Both the position numbers and the translations under genes were made by a program. The notes beneath the pieces were generated by a model. The model ran no database searches and had not been told where the DNA came from. It saw only the letters and a list, made by a program, of their open reading frames with translations. 64,000 bases of DNA from Madurella fahalii (taxonomy: Eukaryota; Ascomycota; Sordariomycetes; Sordariales), in the NCBI GenBank assembly GCA_029876055.1, contig CM056880.1:868001-932000 (forward strand), given 5' to 3'. Positions 44,329-55,280 of this stretch are shown piece by piece (within the stretch, counting starts at the first letter, position 1; each line of letters begins with the position of its first letter).

Positions 44329-45887
44329 ATGAACATCAACCTCCCTGACCTCGTCCGCTCCGCCCTGCCCCCGGATCGGCGGCGCGGCAATGACGACGAT
44401 GACGACCACGCCCCCAACAAAAACGTTGCCATTCTCTCCGACAACTGGACCGGCACCATGAACCGCAATGACCCGTCCTTCCTCTCATCCTCCTTCCCCC
44501 GCGACCCGCCCAAGCTCTTCCTCGCGTCCGACACCCCCACCCCGGACCACGCCGTCCTCGCCGCCTGGCGTGCTGAGGGCTTCCACGTTCTGGACCACCT
44601 GCCCCTCGGCACCGACCCGGATCCGATCCGCACGCTCCGCAGCCTGCACCGCCGCGCGAGGCTCGGGCCGTGCGAGACGTACGGCGTCGTGGCGTTCGGC
44701 GAGGCCGCGGCGCGGTGTCTCGAGCACTTCCACGTGCTGGACAACAACCCCGAGTTGAAGATGGGGTGTCTGGTCGCGTATTACCCGCCGAGGATCCCCG
44801 ATCCGCGAACGAGGTTTCCGTCGGCGGTGAGGGGGGTTGTGGTGCATCTCCCCGTTGGGGGACGGGTTGGGGTGGTGCGGCAGAGTCAGATGGTAGGGAT
44901 TCAGGGGAAGAAGAGGGTCGTGGAGGTGGATGTTCCCAGGAAAGGGATGGGGACCGGTGGGAAGGTGGTTGGTGATGGGTGGGGCGGTTATGAGGTCTGG
45001 GGGTACGACGCCGAGGTGGGGTTCGCGGAGGAGGGGAGGGAGGAGTACGATGGAATATGTGCCGGACTGGCGTGGGCGAGGAGCTTGGCGGTCGCGAGGG
45101 CGGCGCTGTTGGGGATGCAGGGCGATGGGAGGGACGGGAGGGAGGGGGTGATGGATACATATTCGGAGGGTGAGTAATTAACCCTTGAATTTCCAGACGG
45201 CCGGTGATGCTGACTTTGGGTTTAGGAAAATGGTTCACGAGAGACGTCTCGCAAATTATGTCGGGATTCCCGGCGCACCGGGTGCCGAGCGTCACATACG
45301 TCCCCACGTGCAGCGGAGGGACCGGAAGGGACGAGATCGAGGAGTTCTACCGCCGGTACTTTGTCGACGCCAACCCGCCGACGCTGGAGACCACGCTCCT
45401 CTCACGCACTGTCGGCGCCGACCGCGTGGTGGACGAAATCTTTGTGTCGTTCAAACACACGCAGGAGATGCCGTGGATCCTTCCGGGCGTGCCGCCCACG
45501 AACAAGCGGGTTGAGGTTGTGTTGGTGAGCATCGTGGCGTTCCGGGGCGGGAGGCTGCACCATGAGCATGTGTATTGGGACCAAGCGAGCGTGCTGGTGC
45601 AGGTCGGGCTGTTGGATCGCAAGGTCGTGCCGCAGGTGGCGAAGGACAAGGGGACGCAGAGGCTGCCGGTTGTGGGGAGGAAAGCTGCGAGGCGTGTGTT
45701 TGGAAGCGTGAGTGAGGCGGAAGATGTTGAGACGAATGACCTGATTCGGGCGACGGAGGGTGGTGATGATGGCTCTGCGAATCGCAAGAACGGTACTAGT
45801 AGCGTTGAGAATGGGCGGACGAGTCAGCCGAAGCAGAAACTTGCGGAACGGAAGAAAGCGGGCAAGGAGTCGAACGGGGAGGCTTAG
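44329..45887 (+). CDS. Dienelactone-hydrolase-like domain fused to a SnoaL-like domain
   Basis: Two exons, 44329-45169 and 45226-45887, join to 500 residues; the 56-nt intron has a GTGAGT donor and GCTGAC branch site. Residues 1-280 follow the dienelactone hydrolase (carboxymethylenebutenolidase) fold, with GCLVAYYPPRIPDPRTRFPS and WARSLAVARAAL. The usual nucleophile motif GxCxG is replaced by FGEAAA near residue 120, as in other fungal members of this fused group. Residues 300-440 form a SnoaL-like (NTF2 fold) domain: EEFYRRYFVDANPP, LLSRTVGADRVVDE, FKHTQEMPWILPGVPPT, HEHVYWDQASVLVQVGLL. The tail is disordered and Lys-rich. The fusion is known from fungi; the substrate is unknown and hydrolase activity doubtful. 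Confidence 0.85.
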
Positions 45888-46136
45888 ATACGGCCAGAAA
45901 ATATTCTTGTTACCTTAGGCAACCTGGCTTCTGTACTAATTTATCCAAGATACAGATTCCCCGTGCCGGCATCCCGTGACAAATGTTTGGCAGTGGCGGC
46001 GAAACCAACTTCACCGTAACTATAGCCACTCTGTTTTTGCTCTAAACAAATCCATTGCCGCCATGGTAAGTACCGAATTTCGCCGTTTAGGTTTTTAGCT
46101 TCCAAGCCGTATGAAATTATCGGCTATCATCTTGTA

Positions 46137-47346
46137 TCAGTCCAACACACTACGTCTCAGCAAACATTCAAGACGCCGTGCGAAGCGCCTCCAGCTGACG
46201 CCGCACCGTTCCCACCTCGTCCGTAGCCTCCCGTCCCTCTCCACCAGGCGGAGAGTCTCTGCTACGGTCGCGCGGTGGAGGGCCAGTCCGTTCTCTTTCC
46301 CTAGCAGGAGAGCCTCTTGTTCCCAGTCATGGGGCGTGTGATGGGGGATGTGTGGGGATATTCCATGGTCTGGGGTGCTCATGATATTCTCCGTTGCTTC
46401 CACCCCTGATACATGTGTCCGCGCGGGTGTCCTGGGGGTAAGGGCTGGTTTCGGAGGCTTAGGATTGCCTAGCGGCGTGGAATACGACTCAGCGACTCTC
46501 ACAGGCGGGCCAGCAACGACGAAGAATGAGCCGCATCCGCGAGGTGGCGCGAGGGGCTTTGGACGTGCGTCCCCACACCATAGCCCTCTCCTGGGAGCTC
46601 CGGTTTTGATGTGACGTCCGTGTCGGAGAACCGATGTCCTGGTAGTTTATCCAGCTCTTGATCGTGCAGTTTTTGATGGCGTGTGCCTCTGTGTCACTAG
46701 CAGCTGGCTCTGCTTTAGATACGGAAATACCGGGGAGTTCACCGAGTTGACACAGTGTGTGCCTCCTGCTCTGAGTTTGTTTAGTTCATCGTACGGCGGG
46801 AGACCCGGGTCCCTGGCGTGTTTGCGGCGCCACAGGTAGAAGAAAAACCTGAAGAGGATGTCTAGAATAACTACCCCGCCAGTGAGGGCGATGCCTAGTT
46901 TGGCCGGGGTAGAAAACCCAGACGTGTTGCCCTGCGCTGAGGGCACTCGTGCAGTAGAGAGCCGCATTCACGACCGCGGCGAGACAGCCACTACCCGGTT
47001 TGGTATTGTCGTCAGTTTGGGCTGTTGGCTAAGGGCCGAAATGGTGAATGGAAGGGGGATTACCGCGGACAGCAAACGGTGATTGTCTCGTCCGGCGCGA
47101 GGTTCGGGAGCCCGTTGATTGATTTGAAGAGCACCGCGTAGTCGTACACGCTCCAACCAGATGAGCAGAACCCTTGACAGTAGCAATAATTGAAGCCATT
47201 CTCGAGGCGGTAGACACCGGGCCGCAGTGCATGAGGCAGGCAGCAGGACGAGCCAATGGGGTTGAAGTCGACCAAGTCCACACTTGGTCGTCGAATACAG
47301 GCCAGCCAGGGCGCGAAATCGAACTCAGCATCTGGTATGGGCTCAA
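46137..47346 (-). pseudogene. Single-pass membrane glycoprotein, probably decayed
   Basis: The minus strand holds pieces of one protein. A Cys-rich ectodomain lies at about 47341-47060 (GSSCCLPHALRPGVYRLENG, CYCQGFCSSGW, ETITVCCPR). A second frame, about 46990-46647, contains a Ser/Thr linker, a membrane segment (KLGIALTGGVVILDILFRFF) and a short tail (RRKHARDPGLPPYDEL). A tail-like frame runs 46502-46137. This is the layout of fungal type-I membrane proteins with CCP ectodomains. The ectodomain frame ends at a TAA, and the linker frame is entered across a TGA where CGA would fit. No clean splice solution keeps both. Likely a pseudogene; alternative exons remain possible. Confidence 0.4.
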
Positions 47347-47466
47347 ATCTCGCAGAAGGAACCGGCTTCCAGACTACACCAATTACACTTCATGTCATAC
47401 AGTCCGCCCTCAGGCTCCCCAAAGTATCCGTCTCCTTACGCTCCGGCCAGGAAAATATGACGGGCC

Positions 47467-47877
47467 TTGTCGAGCAAATCTCAAAGAACTCTCCTGGAAA
47501 TTGTAGGACAATATAAGGCTATGTCCTGGCGCTGGGGTACAAGAGAGTATACTATTTTACTGAAAACAGCAGTAGGCAGCTTAAACACCTCCAAGACCCT
47601 GGACTCCCTTCTCAAACGCCTCAGCCAAGCCGACGAACCATTTATGCTTTGGATTGACCAACTGTATATGGGCCAAGAAACCACAGGTCCACGCCCAGCT
47701 GATAGACGGGATTCTCCTAAACTAAGGGAGAGAAAGGGGGAGGAGGGAGAGACTATCCCTGATGTTAGGGATAAGGGTGGAAGCAATCGGGTAGTAGAGG
47801 CATTGCTCCAGACTCACGCTCTCAGTTTGGCTCCATCAGAATGGCCTGCAACAATCCCAGAGCCTCGAGAGGCTTGA
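47467..47877 (+). pseudogene. HET-domain (heterokaryon incompatibility) fragment
   Basis: The plus frame reads YKAMSWRWGTREYTILL, then LLKRLSQADEPFMLWIDQLYMGQ, which fits the first half of HET domains (YxALSYxWG ... LWIDxxCINQ). Further on, VHAQLIDGIL, the expected next block, is in another frame, so a frameshift lies near 47685. No ATG-started long frame covers both parts and nothing downstream completes the domain. The key Cys of CINQ is replaced. The piece sits between a decayed membrane-protein gene and an SDR. It is one of two HET relics in the window (see 54042-55179). Confidence 0.5.
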
Positions 47878-48455
47878 CTGGAACTCCTCGTGTGAGGAAG
47901 TAACGCTCATTAGCGACATTACCTTTATTAAATATAAGCCGCGACCTTTTAGCTGGCCATGAGCGTACAAACCACCAAGATACCAATTTCTGAGTAAGGC
48001 TCCCGCAATCGAGCAAGTTCTTAGATGTAAGTTGCTGATCTTGGGGTGCTTACGTTGATAGTGCGGTGATCGAGTCTGGTGCTGATTCATCTCAACGCGT
48101 GACAGGCGTCTGTGACGAATATTGTACATCTGACGAACCAGACTGCAAGATAAATTGCGAGGCCAGCTTAGAGAAGATAGAGTAATATGAGATTCCAGGA
48201 ATGCAATTTTTGTCCGGGTGGGACATCTCACCTGCATTGGCGTTGCTGCGGCTCACGCGGTTCCAAATTTCCAGCTACCCCGGAGTTTGGGAACTCGGAG
48301 TTTACGGCGTTTGCGCATGAGTGAGAATAGAACCCTAAGAGTACATATAAGTCTAAAATTTTCATGGCAACAAATACAATTCCACTTGTTTTGCCCTATC
48401 ATTTCTCGTGCACCAAGTCCAACGAAGCAAATCACTGCACGGCACTGGTCTCACC
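47878..48455. other. Intergenic, no gene recognised
   Basis: About 580 bp upstream of the SDR gene, without recognisable elements. Confidence 0.45.
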
Positions 48456-49545
48456 ATGAGCTCTAACCGTCAAAAATACAATCTCCCCCCTGATGCTGTC
48501 TGGTTTAGTAAGTCGAGAAGCGCCACCCACCCTACCCATAGCATGCAAAGCTAACGCAATTCTCAGTAACCGGCTGTTCCTCTGGCATGGGGAAAGCTCT
48601 TTCCCTCCTCATCCTTGCCAAAGGCCAGCGGCTCGTTGCTACAGCTCGCAAGTTGTCTGGCCTCTCATACCTCCCAACCAACTCACCGAACCTACTTACC
48701 CTCTCTCTGGACGTAACTTCTTCATCCACAATCGATGCGGCAGTTGACGCTGCCATAGCTCGCTTCGGCCGCATCGACGTCATGGTCAACAACGCCGGCT
48801 TTTCCTACAGAGGCGGTAATTCCCCCCTCCCCCCTCCCCCCCCAAAAAGACCCAACATCTCCTGATTGAAATCCAGCGTCAAATTAAGGACCTTGGCTAA
48901 ACCGCGGTTCGCGTCACAGACACCGAAAACGCCTCCCTCCCTGTCGCCCGCAACCTTTTTGAAACCAACTTCTGGGGAACCGTCCTCCTCACCACGCACG
49001 CCATGCGCATCATGCGCTCCGTCAATCCCCAATCCGGGCCCATCGGCGGCTGCATCCTCAACATCACCTCCATGGGCGGGCGCGTCGCCTTCCAGGGCAA
49101 CGCGTACTACCACGCCTCCAAGTTCGCCGTCGAAGGCTTCACCGAGAGCGTCTCCAAGGAGGTCCGCCCCGAGTGGGGGATCCATTTCTGCTGCGTCGAG
49201 CCCGGGGGCGTGAAGACAAACTACGTCAAGACGGGGAGGGAGAGGGCAATTCCGGTGCATGAGGCGTACGAGGGGGAGGATTCGCCGACGAGGAGGGTGG
49301 AGAGGTACTTGGAGGATGAGGAGGCGATGAAGGGGTGGGCGGACGCGGAGGTGGTGGTGGAAAGGATCTGGGAGTTGGTTGAAGGGGGCGAGGTCCCGTT
49401 GAGGGTGCCGCTGGGAGGGGATGCGTGGGGGGTGTTGAGGAGGGAGTATGAGCAGTATACGGAGGAACTGGAGAGGTGGAGGGAGTTTAGCGTCAGCGCG
49501 GGGAAGGGGGGCCAGTTGGAGTCAATTGATTTTCTGGGGAAGTGA
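48456..49545 (+). CDS. Short-chain dehydrogenase/reductase
   Basis: Three exons, 48456-48507, 48567-48815 and 48920-49545, keep frame and give 308 residues. The nucleotide-binding motif TGCSSGMG is at about residues 19-26, then NNAG. Catalytic residues are Ser near 150 (NITSMGG) and YxxxK at 164-168 (YHASK). EGFTESVSKEVRPEWGIHF and CVEPGGVKT are typical of classical SDRs of the fungal 17-beta-HSD/retinol-type group. The second intron (104 nt) is unusual for its poly-C tract (48822-48842), and its removal leaves a slightly short loop after NNAGFSYRG. The last residue of that loop is therefore the least certain part. NADP(H)-dependent oxidoreductase; substrate unknown. Confidence 0.88.
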
Positions 49546-49559
49546 GTGCGAGGACTATG

Positions 49560-50317
49560 GGAGTGAGATCTAACGCACCGTATATAAACAGTGACCAGGC
49601 GTAGCAGATGACCCAGCCCTGGAGATTCACGCCCCAGCTGGCGGTGAGCATCAATAGGCAAGGAGCATGATAGAGGCGTCCTGGATGAGAATCCACCGCC
49701 GACCGATCCAGTCTCCAATCATCTGCCCCGCGTTAACTCTGCGTACCTTGCTTCGGTGGAATCTGCGAGGGGAAACGTACACCAACCAGCTGCTGGCCGG
49801 CCATAATACCAATGGCCTAATAGTGTGCAGTTAGCAAGTTGGGCAGTACCGAAGGCGGGGACCACAAAACTCCAAATAGGTGACGGAAGCTATCCAGTTC
49901 TTGCTGCAGTCGGTAGCACTGGAACCCCAGCACTGCGGCCACGCCAATTTGAACAGCGGCTCCAGGTTGCCAATGCTGAACAAGACGTATCGTTCCATCA
50001 AAAGCCCGCACCGGGCAGGAGAGTATGACGAATGTACCACCATAGGGGATCCTTCATGCCATTTGCCCAATGGCCTGCAGCTCCTTGCGGCTCTCGGCGC
50101 TGTTGATCGAGTGTATAAAGTGAGCCCGGGCCATCAGTGACAGGTCGGCCCGATATGTGTGGTCGGCGGTGTAGCTATCGTCAGGATGGGTGAGGTAGGC
50201 AAAGATGTTGGCTTCCTCTTCCGTCATGCAGGTTCCCGAGTCCGGGTAGTGGTCTTGCTCGGACCCCGTCTCGGGCCCATGCGGAACGGGTAGGTACCTG
50301 GGCGATCTCCGGTTCAT
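49560..50317 (-). pseudogene. MFS transporter (phosphate/GPI-permease-like) N-terminal fragment
   Basis: Minus-strand pieces in order: TEEEANIFAYLTHPDDSYTA, HFIHSINSAESRKELQAIGQMA, a frameshift, MKDPLWWYIRHTLL, ERYVLFSIGNLEPLFKLAWP, another shift, then IGDWIGRRWILIQDASIML and LTASWGVNLQGWVICYAWSL. The GDxxGRR loop between helices 2 and 3 marks a major-facilitator protein; the other blocks recall fungal phosphate-type permeases. At least three frame breaks and stops are present. The fragment stops at the 3' end of the SDR gene, so two thirds of the transporter are missing. From 50318 to 50743 nothing else is recognised. Confidence 0.5.
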
Positions 50318-50743
50318 GGTGCCGGTGATGATGGAGAAGGTTAGCCATGTCGGCGTGTTCCTCCTTTGTCCGGTTTAAGTTCGTCTGTAAATAGAAGCGA
50401 TGAATGACGCCCAGACGCGACGGTCAGGCGACAGGACGACTGTTGCTAGTGGGGCGCTCGGGAACTGAAGTATTCTACCAGGGGATGTACACACCTCAGC
50501 TCGGCTCGTGCCCTGAAGGCGCGTGGCGGAAATCTCACTACCAATGGCGTGCCAACTGCAGACCAACCACACGGCAGCAAGCATTACAGCAACTCTGCAG
50601 TGAGGAAGCTGAAAGGCCCAGACAAAAATGCCAATGCGGAAGTGCAATGCTTGGTTCTCGGCATCCCCACATGCTACAAATGCAGCGTCCCACTAGTGAT
50701 CAGTTTGGCGTCCAGTCATATCCCAGCGCCCTCCTTTTCTTCA

Positions 50744-51313
50744 CTGTGCCTTCAAAACACCAAGTCAGGACGATCACTTGGGCTAGTCCCTCCCCCGCGC
50801 CCAAGCAATTTTTTGAAGGCAACTCGGCCAGTCGACCTAAAACTATTCTCCTATTACCAGCTAGCGAAAGGCATGCGCGTACAGGAGTACCACATAGATG
50901 CAATTGAATACATAGAATCCGAATCTTCCATTACTTCGGTAGCGCAGGCAATACGCGTTGATATTTTGATGGATAACGTTATAAAAAAAATAGTAAGTTT
51001 TTGTAAAAAAATCCTGCCAAGATTTGCCAAAACCTACCAGGATTTAGAAAACTTCGGGGGACGGGGCTGTTTTTATATATCTAAGTTATCAAAATCTCGA
51101 TGCGTATAACGCGCGCCATTAAACTCATTAAGATTCGGATTCTTCGTATTCAATTATATCTATCTATGTAGTTTTCCTATACGCGCATGCCTTGCGCTGG
51201 GTGGTAAATAGGAGGATAGTTTGGGTCGATTGGCCAGATTGCCTCGATTTTGACCATAAGGGGGGGGGAGGGCCAAAAAAAGGGGGCCTGACTAGGGTGT
51301 TTTGAAGGCACAG
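50744..51313. mobile_element. 570-bp foldback/MITE-like element with long inverted repeats
   Basis: Left end CTGTGCCTTCAAAACACC (50744) and right end GGTGTTTTGAAGGCACAG (51296-51313) are perfect complements over 18 bp. Further inside, matching words occur inverted and in order: CCAGTCGACC against GGTCGATTGG, AGGCATGCGCGTA against TACGCGCATGCCT, CAATTGAATAC against GTATTCAATTATA, and GAATCCGAATCTT against AAGATTCGGATTC. Each arm is about 240 bp; the loop is about 80 bp. No open frame of note. A target-site duplication is not evident by eye. Typical of a non-autonomous foldback transposon. Confidence 0.75.
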
Positions 51314-52541
51314 CACCTCGATCGATCCACATCCTATCTAACCTTCGTGTCTTCGACGTGGTCTTCCTCCACATCCTCGTTCAACTTGCCTCGGCCTTTT
51401 TACAACGTGGAACAGAAACAAAATCCCTCAGCCATTCTCCGGGGGATTTACTCCACCCCATTGCCATTGAATGTCACCAAATGGAGAATCCATATTCCGT
51501 ATTCTGCATGGAGAAAACAAATGATAAGAAGCAAGCAATGGCTGGACCGTCACATTCACAAGTTAACTGCCTAGCTGAGTCTAAAGCGTGCCGCTTACCC
51601 GCTAAATAGGCCTGAATAAGTTCCGTTTCTAGTACTCAGGTACATGTCACCAATTGGTGGTAGCACGCGGCAACTTTGTCAATGCCCCGTGGCCGTGCCC
51701 TACTGTATAACACGAACACAACACAAAATCTGCCACATACAACTATATCCACTAGAAAACTCGGAATCCCGTCCGCTCTCCCATGAATAAGCCGGTGAGA
51801 GCCGGACTAGTAGTTGAGTCGGTGCCGACCAGCGAATCCCCCAGTGTTGTATTGTTTTTTTTTTTGTCTTTTTTAATGTCCTGGTCATAGACACAAAAAG
51901 ACAGATGCCTGTTACTCAAGCGGTAAGTTGCGTACGGTCTGTGACCTTGTACCTAATCCTTACATACTTGGAGTGCGTTAGGTAGTCGTTAGATATAATT
52001 GAAGACGCTGCCGAGGCCAAGCCCGGTAATTCTCACTACTCGTGCACATATACAGAGGAATAGACTGGACTAGTGTACACCGTAATCAATACTCCGCGGA
52101 TCCGTCGCTAAGAACTAATTATTTAATGTATGATGTCGCATCGCTTGCAAGCACGGATTACGACGCGGTTGTTGGTGCACTCCCTTGGACGGCGCAAAAG
52201 CGAGTCTCGGCTCCCCTCGGCTGTGGCTATCATATAAGAGATGTGAGGTAGGGACCTAAGCTGGGTGTGTGGTTGTGAGGTTGTGAGGGCGACACTCAAT
52301 CAGGCTATTGTTGACCGCCGAGTTGGCGTTGCCAAGGCCGCTTCGGCAATCGCAGTCGGTAGTGGTTCTTTATCAGAACCGTCCAGAGACCAGGGGTAAA
52401 GTCCTTTGGTGTTGCTGCTGCGGGGGGAAGAAGAATTAGTATATATTGTGGGTGATCTATGTCAACAATAGATGTTAGCAGCGAGGAAGTATTTCAGATC
52501 TCCAAGTAGTAGTGGCGGCAGTCCTTTCTAGCTTCTTGGAA
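51314..52541. other. Intergenic, no gene recognised
   Basis: About 1.2 kb between the foldback element and the alpha/beta hydrolase. It holds a T-rich run near 51854 and no supported gene. Confidence 0.45.
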
Positions 52542-53752
52542 ATGGTCGTCCTCGCTCGTCTTGTGGCCGCGGTGGCGGTCAACGCGGCGGTCTCTGCGTG
52601 CGTCCTCCCTACCGGATCTGGGCCTGGTGCGGGAAATACGATCAACGCTGACACTGTTTGACAGAGCCAGAGCTCTCCCGGATGTTTCCTCCTCACTCGC
52701 GACGCGCCAGACGGGGGGCCAGTTCGTGCCGAAGCCGGGCTACTACCCCGCCACGGGCGACGACACCATCGCTGGCGGCATCTTTTGCATCTCGCTTAGC
52801 GACCTGGCGGCCTACCTTGCCAGGACGGGCAACAACCCGGGCGCCACCGGGACCGAGTCGCCCCGCTTGGGAGGCGGAGCGGGTTCCGCGTCCGGCACGG
52901 GCCCGTATCCCGCTAGGGCGACCACGGACCCGGCGCTGCCGAACCACACCATCTTCGCGCCGCGCGACCTGCCGCCTGCCAACATGACGCTCCCTTTCAT
53001 CGCCTGGGGCAACGGCGGGTGCGCGACGGACCCGTCGGCGCACAAGAACTTTTTGATCGAGGTGGCGAGCCACGGGTACGTGATCGCGGCGGACGGCCTC
53101 GCCGGCGGGGTGGCGGGCAAGTCGCAGTCAATGGTGACGGACATGCGGGCTTCGCTGGACTGGGCGGCAAAGGGCGGCGCGGCGCGGTACGGCTCCACGG
53201 CAGCCGCATTCCAGAACGGTGCCGTCGCCACCATGGGCCACAGCTGTGGCGGGCTCGAGGCCATGTCGACGGCGTACCACGACGACCGGGTGAAGCGCAT
53301 CATCCTGCTCAACATCGGTATCTTCCAAGACGAGAAGCGGTACCTGCTGCAAGAGATCAAGGTGCCCGTCGCCTGGTTCGTCGGCGGGCCCAAGGACATG
53401 GGGTATCCGAATGTAGGTTTTTTTTTTGGGGGGGGGGGGGGGGGGAGGGTGTTTTTTCAAAGCCGTTTCGAAGGGTCGGAATCTCGTGTCAGAATAGTAC
53501 TAACGGAAACAGGCCGAAAAAGATTACAAGCTGCTCCCCACCGAGCTGCCCGCCTTCAAAGCCAGTCTGGATACCGGCCACGGCAGCACCTTTGCGGCCC
53601 CTAACGGCGGCAAAGCGGCACGCGCCGTCGTGAATTACCTCGAGTGGCAGTTTCGGAACGACACGGCGTCCCGGGCCAGGTTGCTGGACCCCAAGGCCAG
53701 TGGTAGTCTTGTGTCGGAGAATTGGGCTGTCGAGTACAAGAATTGGACATGA
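52542..53752 (+). CDS. Secreted alpha/beta hydrolase
   Basis: Exons 52542-52626, 52667-53412 and 53513-53752 give about 356 residues. The ATG at 52542 starts a signal peptide (MVVLARLVAAVAVNAAVSA). The first intron is only 40 nt (46 nt if the next acceptor is used) and is the weakest point of the model. The nucleophile elbow GHSCGG is at about 218-223, with an oxyanion region PFIAWGNGGC near 145 and a later VAWFVGGPKDMGYPN; the final exon brings DTGHGST with the likely catalytic His. This resembles fungal chlorophyllase/PAF-acetylhydrolase-like esterases. The second intron holds T9 and G18 runs (53419-53445) and a perfect TACTAAC branch site. Substrate unknown. Confidence 0.82.
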
Positions 53753-54041
53753 TAACTGCGTGCCTCTGGCATTCAAGTGCAGGTACCAAGGGCATTTTAG
53801 CAATAGCATAGAGCATAAAGAGAGCGCCCTGCTGCAAGGTGTTCGCCATTCTCAATTAACTCTTTTTCTGCCCCCCCCCCCCCCCCCCCCGGTCATGGAA
53901 ATGGAAGCGTTGGATATCTTAATGATGGGCCCAGGGTGGCTCCTTCTATTCTATTGTTGAAGCAGCTAGATGACCAATGTCAGGTCGTGATTGGGATGAA
54001 GGCTTTGGTGCACTTGCTGGGGAGGTGCTGGGTACCAACGA
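53753..54041. other. Intergenic with C20 tract
   Basis: A run of 20 C at 53871-53890; no gene. Confidence 0.7.
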
Positions 54042-55179
54042 TTGCTACCTACGCAAGCTACGGTCGGTAATTTGCAGGAGCTCGTCGCGCCCTCATTGGT
54101 CCTGTTCCTTGGCAGAGGATGGCGGGGAATCGGTACAAAGCGTTGCCTAACATCCCAGGTCTCACAAATCACTGGTATATCGCTCGAAATCTTGGAGGGG
54201 GACGCCACTCCTCAGTCCGCTAGCATCGCACAGCAGATGTCATGGGCCTCGAACAGAGAAACGACAAGAATCGAAGGTACGGCGTATTGCCCAGTTGAGC
54301 TTTTGGCATCAACATGCCCATGCTCTACGGGAAAGAGTCCAAGGCCTTTGCTAAACTCCAGCAGGAGATCCTGAAGGTCTCAGATAACTATATTATCTTC
54401 GCCTGGGCCTGCGTCGCCCATACCGCAGAGCTAGGCACACGTGTGGCACCGGCTATCACAATTTTGTACCCCTCGCCGCTTCTCTGGTTCCGTTCCAGAA
54501 CTATCACTGGTTGCCCGACTTGCACGCCGCAAATACTTCCGTCACTTTTGACAACAAGGGCATCCACCTGAGCCTCAATGTTGCGGTATGTCCTGTCTCT
54601 CACTCTGCTACCCGACTTGCCTGGTATTCGGCCGGAGACTGAAACTCAGCAACTAAAATTCGACACAGTTCGGACGGATTGCCGTGCTGCCCTGCGAAGA
54701 GAAAATAGGCACCGATAAGATTGCGATCGTGCTAGCGACCGCTCCCTCGCAGGCCATCAACACCACGGATTACTACCATAGGTACGGGTCAGGAGCATTT
54801 ATTTTGAAGGAGTCCGGTATGGAGGGGACTGGTCTGCCACGAGGCTAGGATTTGTGTGCTCTGGCGGCGCACGGCAACCGCAGTCAGGCGGGTTATACAA
54901 GAGGCTGCGGGATGCTGGAATGCTCAGCTGGTGGAACGCCCCCTCGAATAGGGGTCCTGGTCCTTGCCTCACTCATTTTACCAGGGAGCGGTCGCCAAGG
55001 CCCGGCAAAACGGTCATGATATAATCGTCAACCTGGCACTCGAGAAGTGCTTTGAGTCCCTCGAGTCGAGAGACGAAACAGCCCGAGCGGCGCTGTCCGG
55101 AGCCAGAGGAAACGGGCACCTGTCGACAACACTAATCATTGCTGCTGAAAAATATCGATCCTGTTTTGATCTTCCCTGA
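54042..55179 (+). pseudogene. HET-domain/ankyrin (HET-E/HET-D-like) pseudogene
   Basis: Plus-strand pieces in order: LQELVAPSLVLFLGRGWRGI (family GWTLQELIAP), ITGISLEILEGD, IAQQMSWASNRETTRIEGTAY, a frameshift near 54300, then INMPMLYGKESKAFAKLQQE and SDNYIIFAWAC. These are the second half of a HET domain and its usual follow-on. Between 54450 and 54850 further blocks read LPDLHAANTSVTFDNKGIHL and GRIAVLPCEEKIGTDKIAIV in shifted frames. At 55000-55179 an ankyrin-like relic reads RQNGHDIIVNLALEKCF and GARGNGHLSTTLI. Such proteins control heterokaryon incompatibility. Front half missing and several frame breaks: a dead gene. Confidence 0.65.
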
Positions 55180-55196
55180 CCTTACTCGTCTGCTTA

Positions 55197-55280
55197 TCCT
55201 AATCCGGCTATTGGGCTGTTACCTGTATTTGTCCCTCCACCTTGTTTGATGGATATGTGGGTGTAGACATATGTTTCGGC
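55197..55280 (+). repeat. Dispersed repeat, copy 2
   Basis: Matches 36040-36130 in the same orientation (CCTCCACCTTGTTTGATGG, then TATGTGGGTGTAGACATATG and TTTC). Differences are mainly transitions. It lies right after the HET/ankyrin relic. Confidence 0.45.

Noticed and set aside
44336..45307. 323-codon minus-strand frame, very Pro/Arg/Ser-rich
   Set aside because: Antisense shadow of the dienelactone-hydrolase/SnoaL gene.
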